Shown here one piece after another: positions 50,828 through 60,131 of a DNA stretch of 64,000 nucleotides. A program made the translations under genes and the position numbers. How positions within the stretch are numbered: the first letter of the stretch is position 1; each line of letters begins with the position of its first letter. The stretch covers positions 1 to 64,000 of the forward strand of contig MKTK01000015.1 in NCBI GenBank assembly GCA_001898255.1. Reading direction: 5' to 3'. This DNA comes from Chryseobacterium sp. 39-10 (GTDB lineage Bacteria > Bacteroidota > Bacteroidia > Flavobacteriales > Weeksellaceae). The notes beneath the pieces were generated by a model that saw nothing but the letters and a program-made list of their open reading frames with translations, did not search any database and was not told the DNA's origin.

Positions 50828-51988
50828 ATGCAACTTGTTTTTTCTGATGCCCAGTTTTGGGAAGATTTTCTGCCCCTCACGTTTACAAGACCCGTAGCAG
50901 AAATGCGTTGCGGTATTCTTACTTTTACGGAAAGATGGCAAAAACTTTTGGATACGCAGGAGATTTCATTTATTACCGAAGATTTTTTGCAGGAAAAATT
51001 TAAGCACCCTCATCCTAAAGAAAGTTTGTTTATTGTTCCCAATTTTTTACCCACCAAAAGCGTTCTTGATCAAATTAAGAATTTAAAATTGGGCGATGCT
51101 TTAGTGTACGAAAATGAATTGCTCGTCGCCAAGGTGAATATGGAAGATTTCTCCCTGAATCAGATTGAAAAAATGACTGACATTCATGAAGAACTGCTTT
51201 TTTTTCGTCAACCCACAGATTTATTTTCCTTCAATGAAAAAGCCATCGACTTCGATTATGAGCTTCTGACAAAAGGCAAAGTATCGCAGGAATTATCAAA
51301 AACCAGTGGGTTTTTAGGAAATATCGACGATCTCTTTATAGAGGAAGGCGCTTCGGTGGAATTTTCTACGCTCAATACCAAATCCGGTAAAATTTATATC
51401 GGGAAAAATGCTGAAGTGATGGAAGGGTGTCATCTTCGCGGTCCCATTGCGTTGTGTGAAGAATCCAAGTTCAATTTGGGTGCAAAAGTTTATGGTGCCA
51501 CAACAATTGGTCCGCATTCTAAAGTGGGTGGCGAGGTAAATAATATTGTAATTTTTGGATATTCTAATAAGGGGCACGATGGTTTTGTAGGCAATTCGGT
51601 GATCGGGGAGTGGTGCAATCTGGGTGCAGACACCAATTCTTCCAATCTTAAAAATAATTATGCCACTGTGAAATTATGGAATTACAGGAGCAAAAGATTC
51701 TTGGATACGGGTCTTCAGTTTGCAGGTCTTATTATGGGTGATCATTCCAAAACCGCCATTAATACACAACTTAACACGGGTACTATCGTTGGTGTTGCTG
51801 CTAATATTTTCAAAATTGGCTTCCCTCCCAATCTAGTAGAAAATTTTAGTTGGGGCGGAATGAAAGGCGACGAGAAATTTAAGCTTGAGAAAGCTTATGA
51901 AGTCGCCGAAAAAGCCATGGCGAGAAGAAAAGTGCCATTTGCCGATGCAGAGAGGAATATTTTGAAGTATATTTATAATGAGTTTTAG
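50828..51988 (+). CDS. GlmU-like sugar nucleotidyl/acetyltransferase family protein
   Basis: The 386-residue protein begins with QLVFSDAQFWEDFLPLTFTRPVAEMRCG, cut here into family blocks (LPLTFTRPVAEMRCG), and has a left-handed beta-helix C-terminal half (GKIYIGKNAEVMEGCHLRGP, IIMGDHSKTAINTQLNTGT). This is the Bacteroidota 'GlmU family' with a divergent nucleotidyl domain. It could finish UDP-GlcNAc synthesis or another sugar-1-phosphate step. The classical pyrophosphorylase loop is changed, so activity is uncertain. Confidence 0.82.
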   Translation: MQLVFSDAQFWEDFLPLTFTRPVAEMRCGILTFTERWQKLLDTQEISFITEDFLQEKFKHPHPKESLFIVPNFLPTKSVLDQIKNLKLGDALVYENELLVAKVNMEDFSLNQIEKMTDIHEELLFFRQPTDLFSFNEKAIDFDYELLTKGKVSQELSKTSGFLGNIDDLFIEEGASVEFSTLNTKSGKIYIGKNAEVMEGCHLRGPIALCEESKFNLGAKVYGATTIGPHSKVGGEVNNIVIFGYSNKGHDGFVGNSVIGEWCNLGADTNSSNLKNNYATVKLWNYRSKRFLDTGLQFAGLIMGDHSKTAINTQLNTGTIVGVAANIFKIGFPPNLVENFSWGGMKGDEKFKLEKAYEVAEKAMARRKVPFADAERNILKYIYNEF

Positions 51989-52047
51989 GTTGTAAATGGT
52001 CTTTTGCACGTTAAAGCAGAAATAAAATCAAGCTTTTACATTTTCAC

Positions 52048-52055
52048 TATCTTTG
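52048..52055 (+). promoter_or_regulatory. -7 promoter box for the U32 gene
   Basis: TATCTTTG lies 22 bp before the ATG at 52077. An upstream TTG start (52053) falls inside this box and is rejected. Confidence 0.6.
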
Positions 52056-52076
52056 CAAAAATTTTCAATAGAGTCA

Positions 52077-53321
52077 ATGACAAAAAGCGGAACAATAGAA
52101 CTTATGTCTCCTGCCGGTGATTTCACTGCGCTTCAGGCGGCAATTGATAACGGTGCAGATTCGGTGTACTTTGGTGTGGAGCAGCTCAATATGAGAGCGC
52201 GCGCTTCCATGAACTTCACCATCGATGATTTGCCCGAAATCGCCAGTAGATGTGCCGAGAAAGGGGTACGTACTTATCTTACTTTAAATACCATTATATA
52301 CGATCACGATTTGTCCATCATCAAAACGCTGTTGGATAAGGCGAAATCTGCGGGTTTAACGGCGGTGATCGCGATGGATCAGGCCGTTATTGCTTATGCC
52401 CGGCAAATTGGGATGGAAGTGCATATCTCCACCCAAATCAATATTACCAATATTGAAACGGTAAAATTCTATGCATTGTTTGCTGATACCATGGTGATGA
52501 GCCGAGAACTTTCTATTACTCAAATCAAAAAGATATGTGATCAGATTGTTAAAGAGCAGGTAAAAGGTCCGAATGGCAATCTTGTAGAAGTTGAGATTTT
52601 CGGTCACGGTGCGCTTTGCATGGCTGTTTCCGGGAAATGTTACCTCAGTTTACATTCAAGCAACTCCTCTGCAAACCGCGGCGCATGTAAGCAGAACTGC
52701 CGTAAAAAATATACCGTTATCGATCAGGAAACAGGATTTGAAATAGAACTGGATAACGAATACATGATGTCACCAAAAGATTTGTGTACCATCGGTTTCC
52801 TAGATCAGATCGTAGATGCAGGGGTGAAAGTTCTGAAAGTTGAAGGTCGCGGAAGAGCGCCAGAATATGTGGCAACCGTTACCAAATGTTATCGGGAAGC
52901 AATTGATGCCATCGCTGCCGGAACATTTAGCCAGGAGAAAGTGGAAGGTTGGATGAAACAATTGGAAACTGTTTACAACAGAGGTTTTTGGAGTGGCTAT
53001 TATTTGGGACAGGAATTGGGAGAATGGTCTGCAATTTCTGGTTCTGCGGCAACTCAGAAGAAAGTATATATCGGGAAAGGCCGACATTTCTATCCAAAAT
53101 CCAATATTGCCGAATTTTTGATTGAGGCATACGACATCAACGTGGGCGATAAAGTATTGATTCAGGGTCCTACAACAGGGTCACAGGAGATGGTGATGGA
53201 AGCCATGCAGGTAGATCAAAAACCGCAAGCCGACAAAGCCACAAAATCGGACGTCATTACCTTTAAGACTGATTTCAGGGTAAGACCCAGCGATAAACTG
53301 TATAAAATTGTGGAAGCGTAA
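52077..53321 (+). CDS. U32 peptidase-family protein (YegQ/TrhP-like)
   Basis: A 414-residue TIM-barrel protein with ELMSPAGDFTALQAAIDNGA and FGHGALCMAVSGKCYLSLHS followed by ANRGACKQNCR, the Cys pattern of the family (iron-sulfur ligands). Relatives hydroxylate U34 of tRNA (TrhP) or C2501 of 23S rRNA (RlhA) using prephenate; collagenase-like activity is not expected. The 4Fe-4S ferredoxin gene lies 76 bp downstream and may serve it as electron donor. Confidence 0.88.
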   Translation: MTKSGTIELMSPAGDFTALQAAIDNGADSVYFGVEQLNMRARASMNFTIDDLPEIASRCAEKGVRTYLTLNTIIYDHDLSIIKTLLDKAKSAGLTAVIAMDQAVIAYARQIGMEVHISTQINITNIETVKFYALFADTMVMSRELSITQIKKICDQIVKEQVKGPNGNLVEVEIFGHGALCMAVSGKCYLSLHSSNSSANRGACKQNCRKKYTVIDQETGFEIELDNEYMMSPKDLCTIGFLDQIVDAGVKVLKVEGRGRAPEYVATVTKCYREAIDAIAAGTFSQEKVEGWMKQLETVYNRGFWSGYYLGQELGEWSAISGSAATQKKVYIGKGRHFYPKSNIAEFLIEAYDINVGDKVLIQGPTTGSQEMVMEAMQVDQKPQADKATKSDVITFKTDFRVRPSDKLYKIVEA

Positions 53322-53397
53322 AAATTACTGCATCAGTGTATTGACTGTAAGTATTTTAGTTTTTTTTCGCTTACCTTGATTCTTTTTTATTTAATTT

Positions 53398-53628
53398 ATG
53401 GTAATCATCACGCTGCAACGCGACAAATGTATTGGATGTAATTACTGCGCCGAATTTGCACCCGAATTTTTCCGGATGTCAAAGAAGGACGGTAAATCAG
53501 TGCTGTTGAAGTCGGTGGACAAAAAAGGATTTCATACCATTAAAGTACCCAATCCTGAAGCTTTCGAACCAAGCGAAAAGGCGGCAAAAGCGTGTCCGGT
53601 AAAAATTATTTCGGTGAAGGAAGTGTAG
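53398..53628 (+). CDS. Ferredoxin, single 4Fe-4S cluster
   Basis: Seventy-six residues with CIGCNYC (11-17) and a later CP (about 65) as the four cysteine ligands of one cluster. It matches the small divergent ferredoxins of Bacteroidota, placed after the U32 gene here. Electron transfer partner is not known; the neighbour is the best guess. Confidence 0.85.
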   Translation: MVIITLQRDKCIGCNYCAEFAPEFFRMSKKDGKSVLLKSVDKKGFHTIKVPNPEAFEPSEKAAKACPVKIISVKEV

Positions 53629-53684
53629 TTTGAAGTGAAATTTTTCTTTATTCAACTACACCCATCGATGAAAATTTGATTTGA

Positions 53685-54272
53685 ATGAAAAAGTCCGAAC
53701 TCCGCGAAAAGTATTTAAAAAAGAGGGAAGCTTTATCCAAAGATGAGGTTTTGACCAAGTCGGCACAGATTTTTGAAAATTTTGTCGATTTTTTTAAACT
53801 AGAAAAAATGCAAAATGTTCACTGCTTTCTTTCAATTCCCGAGAAGGGTGAAGTAGATACTTCATTGTTTGTGGAGACATTTTTTAAACATCAAGTCAAC
53901 GTCTTTGTTCCCAAAATTGTAAACAAAAAGATGATCTCGGTAACGCTTACCGCTGATACTCAGTTGAAGAAGAACGCATGGGGAATTACCGAGCCGGAAA
54001 GCAACGATAATACCGAATTGAATTCGTTTGACCTCGTGCTGACGCCACTTTTGTACTGTGATGCTCACGGAAACAGAGTTGGGTATGGCAAAGGTTATTA
54101 CGACGGATTTTTCGAAAAGTTAACGCCTCATTCTATTAAGGTGGGTGTCAGTTTTTTTAATCCACAGGAAGAGATTGACGATTCTTGGGAAAAGGATATT
54201 CCCCTCGATTATTTAGTAACGCCAACGGAAGTGCTATCTTTCGGAGGTTTTACATCAAAATCGACGAAATAA
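53685..54272 (+). CDS. 5-formyltetrahydrofolate cyclo-ligase
   Basis: The 195-residue protein has LREKYLKKREALSKDE at the N-terminus, the folate loop VFVPKIV, and the ATP-binding motif RVGYGKGYYDGFF. It converts 5-formyl-THF to 5,10-methenyl-THF, linking to the folate use by metF/metH. The last 64 bp overlap the end of the convergent lipoprotein gene. Confidence 0.93.
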   Translation: MKKSELREKYLKKREALSKDEVLTKSAQIFENFVDFFKLEKMQNVHCFLSIPEKGEVDTSLFVETFFKHQVNVFVPKIVNKKMISVTLTADTQLKKNAWGITEPESNDNTELNSFDLVLTPLLYCDAHGNRVGYGKGYYDGFFEKLTPHSIKVGVSFFNPQEEIDDSWEKDIPLDYLVTPTEVLSFGGFTSKSTK

Positions 54273-54790
54273 AACTGAAATTCTTTTTTGAATTTAACTG
54301 GCGTTAGCTTTAATGTGTATTGAGCATTTTTTTCGAAAACACCAATTGATTTATCGTTTTTATCAAAATATTCAACACTAAATTTAGCAAAATCCAGCGT
54401 GTCTTTTCCTTTAATTTCTTTAGATACCAGGAGATTACCTACTTTCGCGGTTTTTACTTTGAAGCTGTCTAGTTGTTTGAGGATAGGTTTCAGCTGATCC
54501 GGACCTTTTTCTGCAAAGTAACTCTTCATCTGGGCATAAATAACAGAATCAATTTCAGTATCGCGTTTTCCCGATGTGTAAAGCGTTGACAAATCCAGGA
54601 GTTCCTGAATTTTCTGTTTTGTAATAAACTCAATCGCCTGCACGCTGTCCATTTTATTGACTGGGTAGGTTTTCTTGTTATTATTGTTGCGAACAATCTG
54701 TAGATCAGATATTCCCTGTGATTCCTTCTTGCATCCAATCATTAACAGAAACAGCCAGAAAAAGGTAAAAACCAATTTATTTCTTTTCAT
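54209..54790 (-). CDS. Lipoprotein of unknown function
   Basis: The 193-residue protein has a signal peptide with lipobox LMIGC (Cys 20), a helical middle (DSVQAIEFITKQKIQELLDL) and a beta-type C-terminal domain. The end overlaps the cyclo-ligase by 64 bp. It is preceded by a coupled membrane protein gene (14-bp overlap), so the two probably work together at the envelope. Function is not recognised. Confidence 0.68.
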   Translation of the reverse strand: MKRNKLVFTFFWLFLLMIGCKKESQGISDLQIVRNNNNKKTYPVNKMDSVQAIEFITKQKIQELLDLSTLYTSGKRDTEIDSVIYAQMKSYFAEKGPDQLKPILKQLDSFKVKTAKVGNLLVSKEIKGKDTLDFAKFSVEYFDKNDKSIGVFEKNAQYTLKLTPVKFKKEFQFYFVDFDVKPPKDSTSVGVTK

Positions 54791-55943
54791 CGGAGATAAT
54801 TTTAAATTTAATCATACTAATTTTTCCGAATTTATCATTCTTAATTTCAATGACTTCCAGATTTTCCAAAGAAGTAGTAGGTAAAGTGACCAGACTAATA
54901 TAGCGTTGCTTGTCCATGGTTTCAACACCATACGTATCATTATCGAACACTTGAAAAATAGTGGCATCATCGCTGATCAGGTTGTTGAGTTCTACTCTTT
55001 TTCGCTTCAAATCTTTCATATTTCTCGTGTAGAAATATAGCATTTGCGCGTAATCGTTGGGTTTCAGCTCAATGTTTTCAACTTCGGGTGCGGTTTCCAG
55101 GTTTCGATAAATGGTATCTGTTCGGTAATAGGGAGAGGAAACGACCATCCTCAGGGTTTTTGATTTTGTAGTGTAAACAAACTGCTCATTGGGTTTTGCC
55201 GTGTAGAGAATAGGGGATTCATTTTCACGCAAAATCTGAAGCTGCAATTCGGCATTAATTTTAGAATTTCTGTCAGCGTCGCTAAAACTGTAATAGAATT
55301 TTTTACTAAAGAGATCATCTTTAAAACCCAAAAGTCCGACAAAGACCGCCAAAATCACTGAAATTCCCAACCAAAGGTATTTTTTTACAACCGCAAAAGG
55401 CGAATTTTGTTCTGTGGTATCATAAGTGGATAAATCGCGCTTATTGATGCTAATGTTTTGATTATCATGTGCGCTATTTTGTAAATCAATATTCTCAGCA
55501 GAGGTTTTGGTGGGTTGCTCTGTGGTTTTAGGAGTTAGAATAGGATTTTCTTCTTCAATTTTAATTAATGATGTATTTTTATTAAAATTTTGAGAATCTT
55601 CTATTTCATTGGAGGATGGATTTTGATCTCCCGCTGCAATTTCTGAGGGCAACTGATGATTCTTTTTAAAATCGTACCAGGAAACGTAACCCACGTAAAT
55701 ACTAAGGATATTAAGCATATCAATTCTCGGGAGTTTGGAAACCGGCGAGGATTTAAAATAAGTATAGAAGGACTTTTCAGATATATTTCCTTTAGCAATT
55801 TTTCTTAAATCCTCCTGAAAATAAATGATATCAATACCTTTCCACTTCGAAATGTCTTCGAAGGAAGGCGTGTGATTCACTAAATACTGGGCCTGAACCT
55901 CATTTTTTAGCTGCTCAAAGTGTAAAATATCAAACTCGTTCAA
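54777..55943 (-). CDS. Single-span membrane protein with N-terminal cytoplasmic domain
   Basis: The 388-residue protein has a cytoplasmic domain (1-85) with an Arg/Lys-rich helical pattern (FQEDLRKIAKGNISEKSFYT), a linker rich in Asn/Ser/Glu (about 90-175), one membrane helix (about 188-208, YLWLGISVILAVFVGLLGF) and a periplasmic beta domain. A similar layout, DNA-binding-like head and periplasmic sensor, suggests a regulator, but no known helix-turn-helix is certain. Overlaps the lipoprotein by 14 bp. Confidence 0.62.
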   Translation of the reverse strand: MNEFDILHFEQLKNEVQAQYLVNHTPSFEDISKWKGIDIIYFQEDLRKIAKGNISEKSFYTYFKSSPVSKLPRIDMLNILSIYVGYVSWYDFKKNHQLPSEIAAGDQNPSSNEIEDSQNFNKNTSLIKIEEENPILTPKTTEQPTKTSAENIDLQNSAHDNQNISINKRDLSTYDTTEQNSPFAVVKKYLWLGISVILAVFVGLLGFKDDLFSKKFYYSFSDADRNSKINAELQLQILRENESPILYTAKPNEQFVYTTKSKTLRMVVSSPYYRTDTIYRNLETAPEVENIELKPNDYAQMLYFYTRNMKDLKRKRVELNNLISDDATIFQVFDNDTYGVETMDKQRYISLVTLPTTSLENLEVIEIKNDKFGKISMIKFKIISDEKK

Positions 55944-56047
55944 TGTTTAAATTTCTTTAAAATATTGATTTACAGTACTAATTATTTGTAAAACAGTTTT
56001 ACAAAGATATTACAATTAATTTTCTGACACAAATTTTTTTATCGCTA

Positions 56048-56055
56048 TACCTTTG
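56048..56055 (+). promoter_or_regulatory. -7 promoter box of the Ala-rich lipoprotein
   Basis: TACCTTTG, perfect box, 61 bp before the ATG at 56116; expected strong expression given the codon bias of the gene. Confidence 0.55.
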
Positions 56056-56115
56056 TCCCGTTCAAATGAATGAACAGAACAACCGAATTTTAAAAAACAA
56101 TTAAATTTAATTATT

Positions 56116-56454
56116 ATGAAAAAGTCATTATTCGTAGCTGGTATCGCTGCTTTAGCTCTTGTAGCTTGTAAAAAAACTGAAACTGTTGAATCTGCTAACG
56201 CTGCTGATTCTGCTGCTACTGCTGTAGCTGATTCTGCTGCTGTTGTAGCTGATTCTGCTGCTCACGTTGTTGATTCTGCTGCTACTGTAACTGTAGACGC
56301 TGCTAAAGATGCTGCTGCTGCTACTACTACTGCTGCTGGTGAAGTTGCTAAAGATGCTGCTAAAGGAGCTGCTGATGCTGCTAAAGGAGCTGCAACTGCT
56401 GCTAAAGATGCTGCTAAAGATGCTAAAGAAGCTGTAAAAGAAGCTACTAAATAA
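56116..56454 (+). CDS. Ala-rich repetitive lipoprotein
   Basis: The 112-residue protein has a signal peptide with lipobox LALVAC (Cys 18) and then only repeats: about residues 25-60 in the form ADSAAxVVADSAA, and 60-112 as DAAKGAADAAKGAATAAKDA, a LEA-like amphipathic helix. Ala is about half the residues and nearly every Ala codon is GCT, the mark of very high expression. It may be a periplasmic stress or spacer protein. Low-complexity sequence limits any homology call. Confidence 0.72.
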   Translation: MKKSLFVAGIAALALVACKKTETVESANAADSAATAVADSAAVVADSAAHVVDSAATVTVDAAKDAAAATTTAAGEVAKDAAKGAADAAKGAATAAKDAAKDAKEAVKEATK

Positions 56455-56477
56455 TTAGTAACGATCTTACAAAAAAT

Positions 56478-56508
56478 AACCGTTTCTCCCTGAGAAGCGG
56501 TTTTTTTT
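56478..56508. terminator. Bidirectional terminator after the Ala-rich lipoprotein
   Basis: AACCGTTTCTC (56478-56488) pairs with GAGAAGCGGTT (56492-56502), one G-T pair, T tract to the right and A tract to the left. It serves the convergent SpoU-type gene as well. Confidence 0.85.
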
Positions 56509-57271
56509 ATGACTTCTTTTGTCGTAATATCTCGTAGCAGGTAATTGCAACGGCATTACTGAGATTGAGCGAATCAATTGTTCCCGCCATTGGAATGAGG
56601 ATATTTTCAGATCGCCCGATCCAAAAGTCGCTAATGCCCGAATGCTCGGTACCAAAAATAACAGCGGCCTTTTGCCGAAAATTTTTATTGTAAAGATCTT
56701 CTGCGCTCTCATCCATGAAGGTTGAGTAAATGTTGAACTCGTGATGCTCAAGAAAAGCAAGTGTTTCTTCGTTATCAGCGGCAAAGATATTCATTCCAAA
56801 CAAACATCCTACGCTGGATCGGATCACATTGGGATTGAAAAAATCAGCTTTGGTGTCAGTCACAATCAACGCATCAATAGCAAATGCTTCGCAACTCCTT
56901 AAAATAGCGCCAAGATTTCCTGGCTTTTCAGCACCTTCCACAATAATGATAGATGCATTTTCTTTTGGCGTAAAGTCTTTTAAGTCGTTTTTTTTCTCAT
57001 GATATATACCGATGATACCTTCTGAAGTCCCGCGGTACGCGAGTTTTTCGTAAACTTTGCCACTAATCAAATGGGTTTTTGCTTCTGGTAATGTATTGCT
57101 GAATAGTTCTTCCACAATAAAAAACTCAGAGGGTTCAAAACCAAATTTCAACGCTCGTGCATTCTCCTGTTGTCCTTCAACAATGAAAAACCCGGATTTT
57201 TTCCTAAATCGATTATCAGACAATAACCTTGAGAGGTTTTTTATTTTGTCGTTATGTATGCTTTCAATCAT
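56507..57271 (-). CDS. TrmH/SpoU-type RNA 2'-O-methyltransferase
   Basis: The 254-residue protein has an N-terminal substrate-binding part (MIESIHNDKIKNLSRLLSDN) and the SPOUT knot: EGAEKPGNLGAILRSCEAF, VIFGTEHSGIS and IPMAGTIDSLNLSNAVAITC. It methylates a ribose in rRNA or tRNA; target not deducible. It overlaps rmuC by 8 bp and shares its transcript. Confidence 0.93.
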   Translation of the reverse strand: MIESIHNDKIKNLSRLLSDNRFRKKSGFFIVEGQQENARALKFGFEPSEFFIVEELFSNTLPEAKTHLISGKVYEKLAYRGTSEGIIGIYHEKKNDLKDFTPKENASIIIVEGAEKPGNLGAILRSCEAFAIDALIVTDTKADFFNPNVIRSSVGCLFGMNIFAADNEETLAFLEHHEFNIYSTFMDESAEDLYNKNFRQKAAVIFGTEHSGISDFWIGRSENILIPMAGTIDSLNLSNAVAITCYEILRQKKS

Positions 57272-58784
57272 GCTTCTGTTCTTCAGTACTTTCTTGCTCG
57301 GTTTCTATAAAAAGACTGTCCGGGTCTTCAGCTGATCTTTCAATGAGTGCTTCCGGAAGACTTTTGGTGGCCTTTGCGCCCAGTTGTTTTAGTTTTTGCA
57401 CGCTTCCTACTAAATTTCCTCTTCCGCTTACCAGCTTTTTCATTGCGTTTTCGTAATCGCCTTTTGCATCATCCATCTTCTTTCCTATTTTCAGTAGATC
57501 ACTTACAAATCCTTCAAACTTATCATACAATGCACCGGCTTGTCTTGCGATTTCCGTCGCATTTTTATTTTGATCATCTCGTTTCCAAACGTCAGATATT
57601 AATTTTAGGTAAGCTATTAAATTGGTAGGACTTAGCAAAATGACGTGTTTTCTATAGGCGTAATTCCACAATTGAGGATCTGCCTGCAATGCAGTTAAAA
57701 ACGCCGATTCTACGGGCACAAACATGATGGTAAAATCCAGTGATTCCTTCAGGTGGTCGTATCTTTTCTCAGCAAGCGTATCTACGTGACGCTTCATGGC
57801 GGCAATGTGCAAGGCAAGATTTTGCTTCCTTTGATCATCATCTTCCGCCGAAACCAGACGTTCATAGGCATTTAAAGAAACTTTGGAATCAATGATCACC
57901 AGTTGGTTTCCTGGCAGTTTAAGAACGAAATCGGGTCTTTGGTTTTCGCCGTTCTCATTTTTAATGTTGTATTGGGAAAAATATTCCCGATCTTTCGTTA
58001 AACCGGAATCTTCCAATATGCGTTCAAGAATCATTTCTCCCCAGTCGCCCTGGCTTTTGGTTTGGCCTTTCAAAGCAGTTGCGAGATTATTTGCTTCCTG
58101 ACTGATTTTGTTGGTTTGCTCCATCATAAGTTTAATGGTGCTGTTTAATGAAAATCTTTCGCGGGCTTCGTTTTCATACACCTCGTCCACTCTTTTTTTG
58201 AAGGTTTGAAGATTTTCTCCTAAAGGTTTAAGCAATAAGTTCAGGTTTTCTTTGTTGGTATCGGTAAATTTCTTCGATTTTTCTTCCAAGATGTTGTTGG
58301 CTAGATTCTGAAACTCCTCTTTGGCCAAATGCTGAATTTTTATAATTTCTTCCTTCTGATTATCAAGGGATTTTTGAAGACCATCGTTTTGCGCCGCAAG
58401 TTGTGACTTCAGGGCGATTAAACTTTGCTTTTCATCCTGAAGATTTTTTATTTCTACTGTTTGATTGTGGTTAATTTCCTGCTGTTCTTCTATTTTTTTA
58501 TTCTGCGCATTATTTTCTGCAGAAATTCTGGAGATTTCGTTTTGAAGTTGATTTAGAAAATCAGTCTGCTTTTCACGGCTCGTTTTTTCATCAGTTAAGA
58601 GATCACTGATTTCTTTTATTTTCTCAGTAGAATTTGCAAGATCCGACTGGGTTCGGATGAATTGATTATTTAGTTCATTATGAACTTCTCGGGAAACGGT
58701 GGATGATTTCTGAAAAAAATACAAAATGACGGCTCCAATAATGCCGCCCACAAAAAATCCGATGAATAAATATGTTAGATCCAT
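57264..58784 (-). CDS. rmuC: DNA recombination protein RmuC
   Basis: A 506-residue protein with an N-terminal membrane anchor (about 3-23, YLFIGFFVGGIIGAVILYFF), a coiled coil (30-200) and the RmuC nuclease-like domain (DWGEMILERILEDSGL, RPDFVLKLPGNQLVIIDSKV with the D/ExK motif, YAYRKHVILLSPTNLIAYL). RmuC limits inversions at short inverted repeats. Family length and order are normal. Confidence 0.93.
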   Translation of the reverse strand: MDLTYLFIGFFVGGIIGAVILYFFQKSSTVSREVHNELNNQFIRTQSDLANSTEKIKEISDLLTDEKTSREKQTDFLNQLQNEISRISAENNAQNKKIEEQQEINHNQTVEIKNLQDEKQSLIALKSQLAAQNDGLQKSLDNQKEEIIKIQHLAKEEFQNLANNILEEKSKKFTDTNKENLNLLLKPLGENLQTFKKRVDEVYENEARERFSLNSTIKLMMEQTNKISQEANNLATALKGQTKSQGDWGEMILERILEDSGLTKDREYFSQYNIKNENGENQRPDFVLKLPGNQLVIIDSKVSLNAYERLVSAEDDDQRKQNLALHIAAMKRHVDTLAEKRYDHLKESLDFTIMFVPVESAFLTALQADPQLWNYAYRKHVILLSPTNLIAYLKLISDVWKRDDQNKNATEIARQAGALYDKFEGFVSDLLKIGKKMDDAKGDYENAMKKLVSGRGNLVGSVQKLKQLGAKATKSLPEALIERSAEDPDSLFIETEQESTEEQKHD

Positions 58785-58890
58785 TTTTCAAAAATACGAA
58801 GATTGAGGTGATTCATAACATTCATTGATCGAGTAAATTTTCGAGAATTGTGGGAATCATCGTTTACGTTTGGTTGAGATGCGTTTTTAT

Positions 58891-60063
58891 TTACTTAATT
58901 CTTAAAAAAGCTTTTGCCAATTCTATCATTTTTGGGTCGCCGGTGTACTTTTCATGTTCGTCGGATAGTTTGACTGTGGGGATCCATTCTTTATTCTCTG
59001 CCTGCACACCGATGAGTTTCATCACGATATTCATAGGTTTTAAACCCACATCATTGGTTAAGTTGGTCCCGATTCCAAAAGAAATACCGATTTTTCCATT
59101 GCAATATTTGGTGATCTCTTCTACTTTTTCGAGATTAAGTCCATCAGAAAAAATAATGTATTTGTACAGTGGATTGATGCCATTCTTCTGATAATGAGCT
59201 ATGGTTTTATCAGTGAATTCTAGCGGATCTCCGCTGTCGTGCCGCACACCATCAAAGAGTTTGGTGAACATTTTATCGAATTGCTGAAAGAAAACGTCCG
59301 TGGTGAATGTATCCGAGAGGGCCACGCCCAGATCGCCTCTGTAGATATCGGTCCAATGTTCGAGGGCAATTTTGTTGGCCATTTTAAAACCATATTCCGC
59401 TGCATGAAACATGAACCATTCGTGTGCATGCGTTCCGATAGGTTTCACGCCATATTTCATTGCAAAGTGAACATTGGAAGTGCCAATGAATGTTGAATCT
59501 TTTTTGTTGAGTGCATTCACGACAATATCCTGAACTTTGTAGGAATGTCTTCTTCTGGTTCCAAATTCCGCGAAGGTAACTCCTAATTCATTTAATTTAT
59601 GGGCTTTTTCCAACGTTGTTTCAATCACGGTTTCGTTGGAATTTCGTTCCATGTGGTTCATTTCATAATGAAGCTCCGAAATTAAAGCAAGCAAAGGGAC
59701 TTCCCATAGAATAGTGCGATACCATAAACCTTCTACCGTCACTTTAATTTCATTCTCGTGTTGCTCAATGGTTACTTCCGATGGGTCGTAGTGGTAACCT
59801 TCCAGGAAATCAAGATAAGGCAAATCGATATAGGGACACGTTTTTGCCATAAACGCTTTTTCTTCGGTAGTAAGTTGCAACTGCGCCATTGCATTCACCG
59901 CACTTCGAAGGGCTGTAGCAAACCCCTCCGGGAACTGGTGTTTTCCACGATTGATGAATTCGTATTTTACATTTTGGCTGGGGAAAAGTTTTACCACAGC
60001 ATTTTGCATGGTAATTTTATAGAAATCGTTGTCGAGAATAGATTTCAGGCGAATTTCTGTCAT
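58891..60063 (-). CDS. pncB: Nicotinate phosphoribosyltransferase
   Basis: Start ATG 60061-60063 (MTEIRLKSILDNDFYKITMQ) gives 390 residues; an earlier ATG adds eight. Marks: EFGTRRRHSYKVQD with the catalytic loop, GTSNVHFAMKYGVKPIGTHAHE with the autophosphorylated His, and VRHDSGDPLEFT for PRPP. It makes nicotinate mononucleotide from nicotinate, ATP and PRPP (NAD salvage). The gene is single. Confidence 0.95.
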   Translation of the reverse strand: MTEIRLKSILDNDFYKITMQNAVVKLFPSQNVKYEFINRGKHQFPEGFATALRSAVNAMAQLQLTTEEKAFMAKTCPYIDLPYLDFLEGYHYDPSEVTIEQHENEIKVTVEGLWYRTILWEVPLLALISELHYEMNHMERNSNETVIETTLEKAHKLNELGVTFAEFGTRRRHSYKVQDIVVNALNKKDSTFIGTSNVHFAMKYGVKPIGTHAHEWFMFHAAEYGFKMANKIALEHWTDIYRGDLGVALSDTFTTDVFFQQFDKMFTKLFDGVRHDSGDPLEFTDKTIAHYQKNGINPLYKYIIFSDGLNLEKVEEITKYCNGKIGISFGIGTNLTNDVGLKPMNIVMKLIGVQAENKEWIPTVKLSDEHEKYTGDPKMIELAKAFLRIK

Positions 60064-60103
60064 TATGAACTGTATTACTTTACGCAAATGTAGAAATTCA
60101 AAA

Positions 60104-60131
60104 ATGAAAAATCGCCCTTTGAAGTGCGATT
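60104..60131. terminator. Possible terminator between the LRR and pncB genes
   Basis: AAAATCGC pairs with GCGATTTT around 60104-60131, near the pncB start, 165 bp after the LRR stop. No strong T tract follows on the minus strand beyond the stem. The rest of 60064-60294 holds no gene. Confidence 0.4.
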
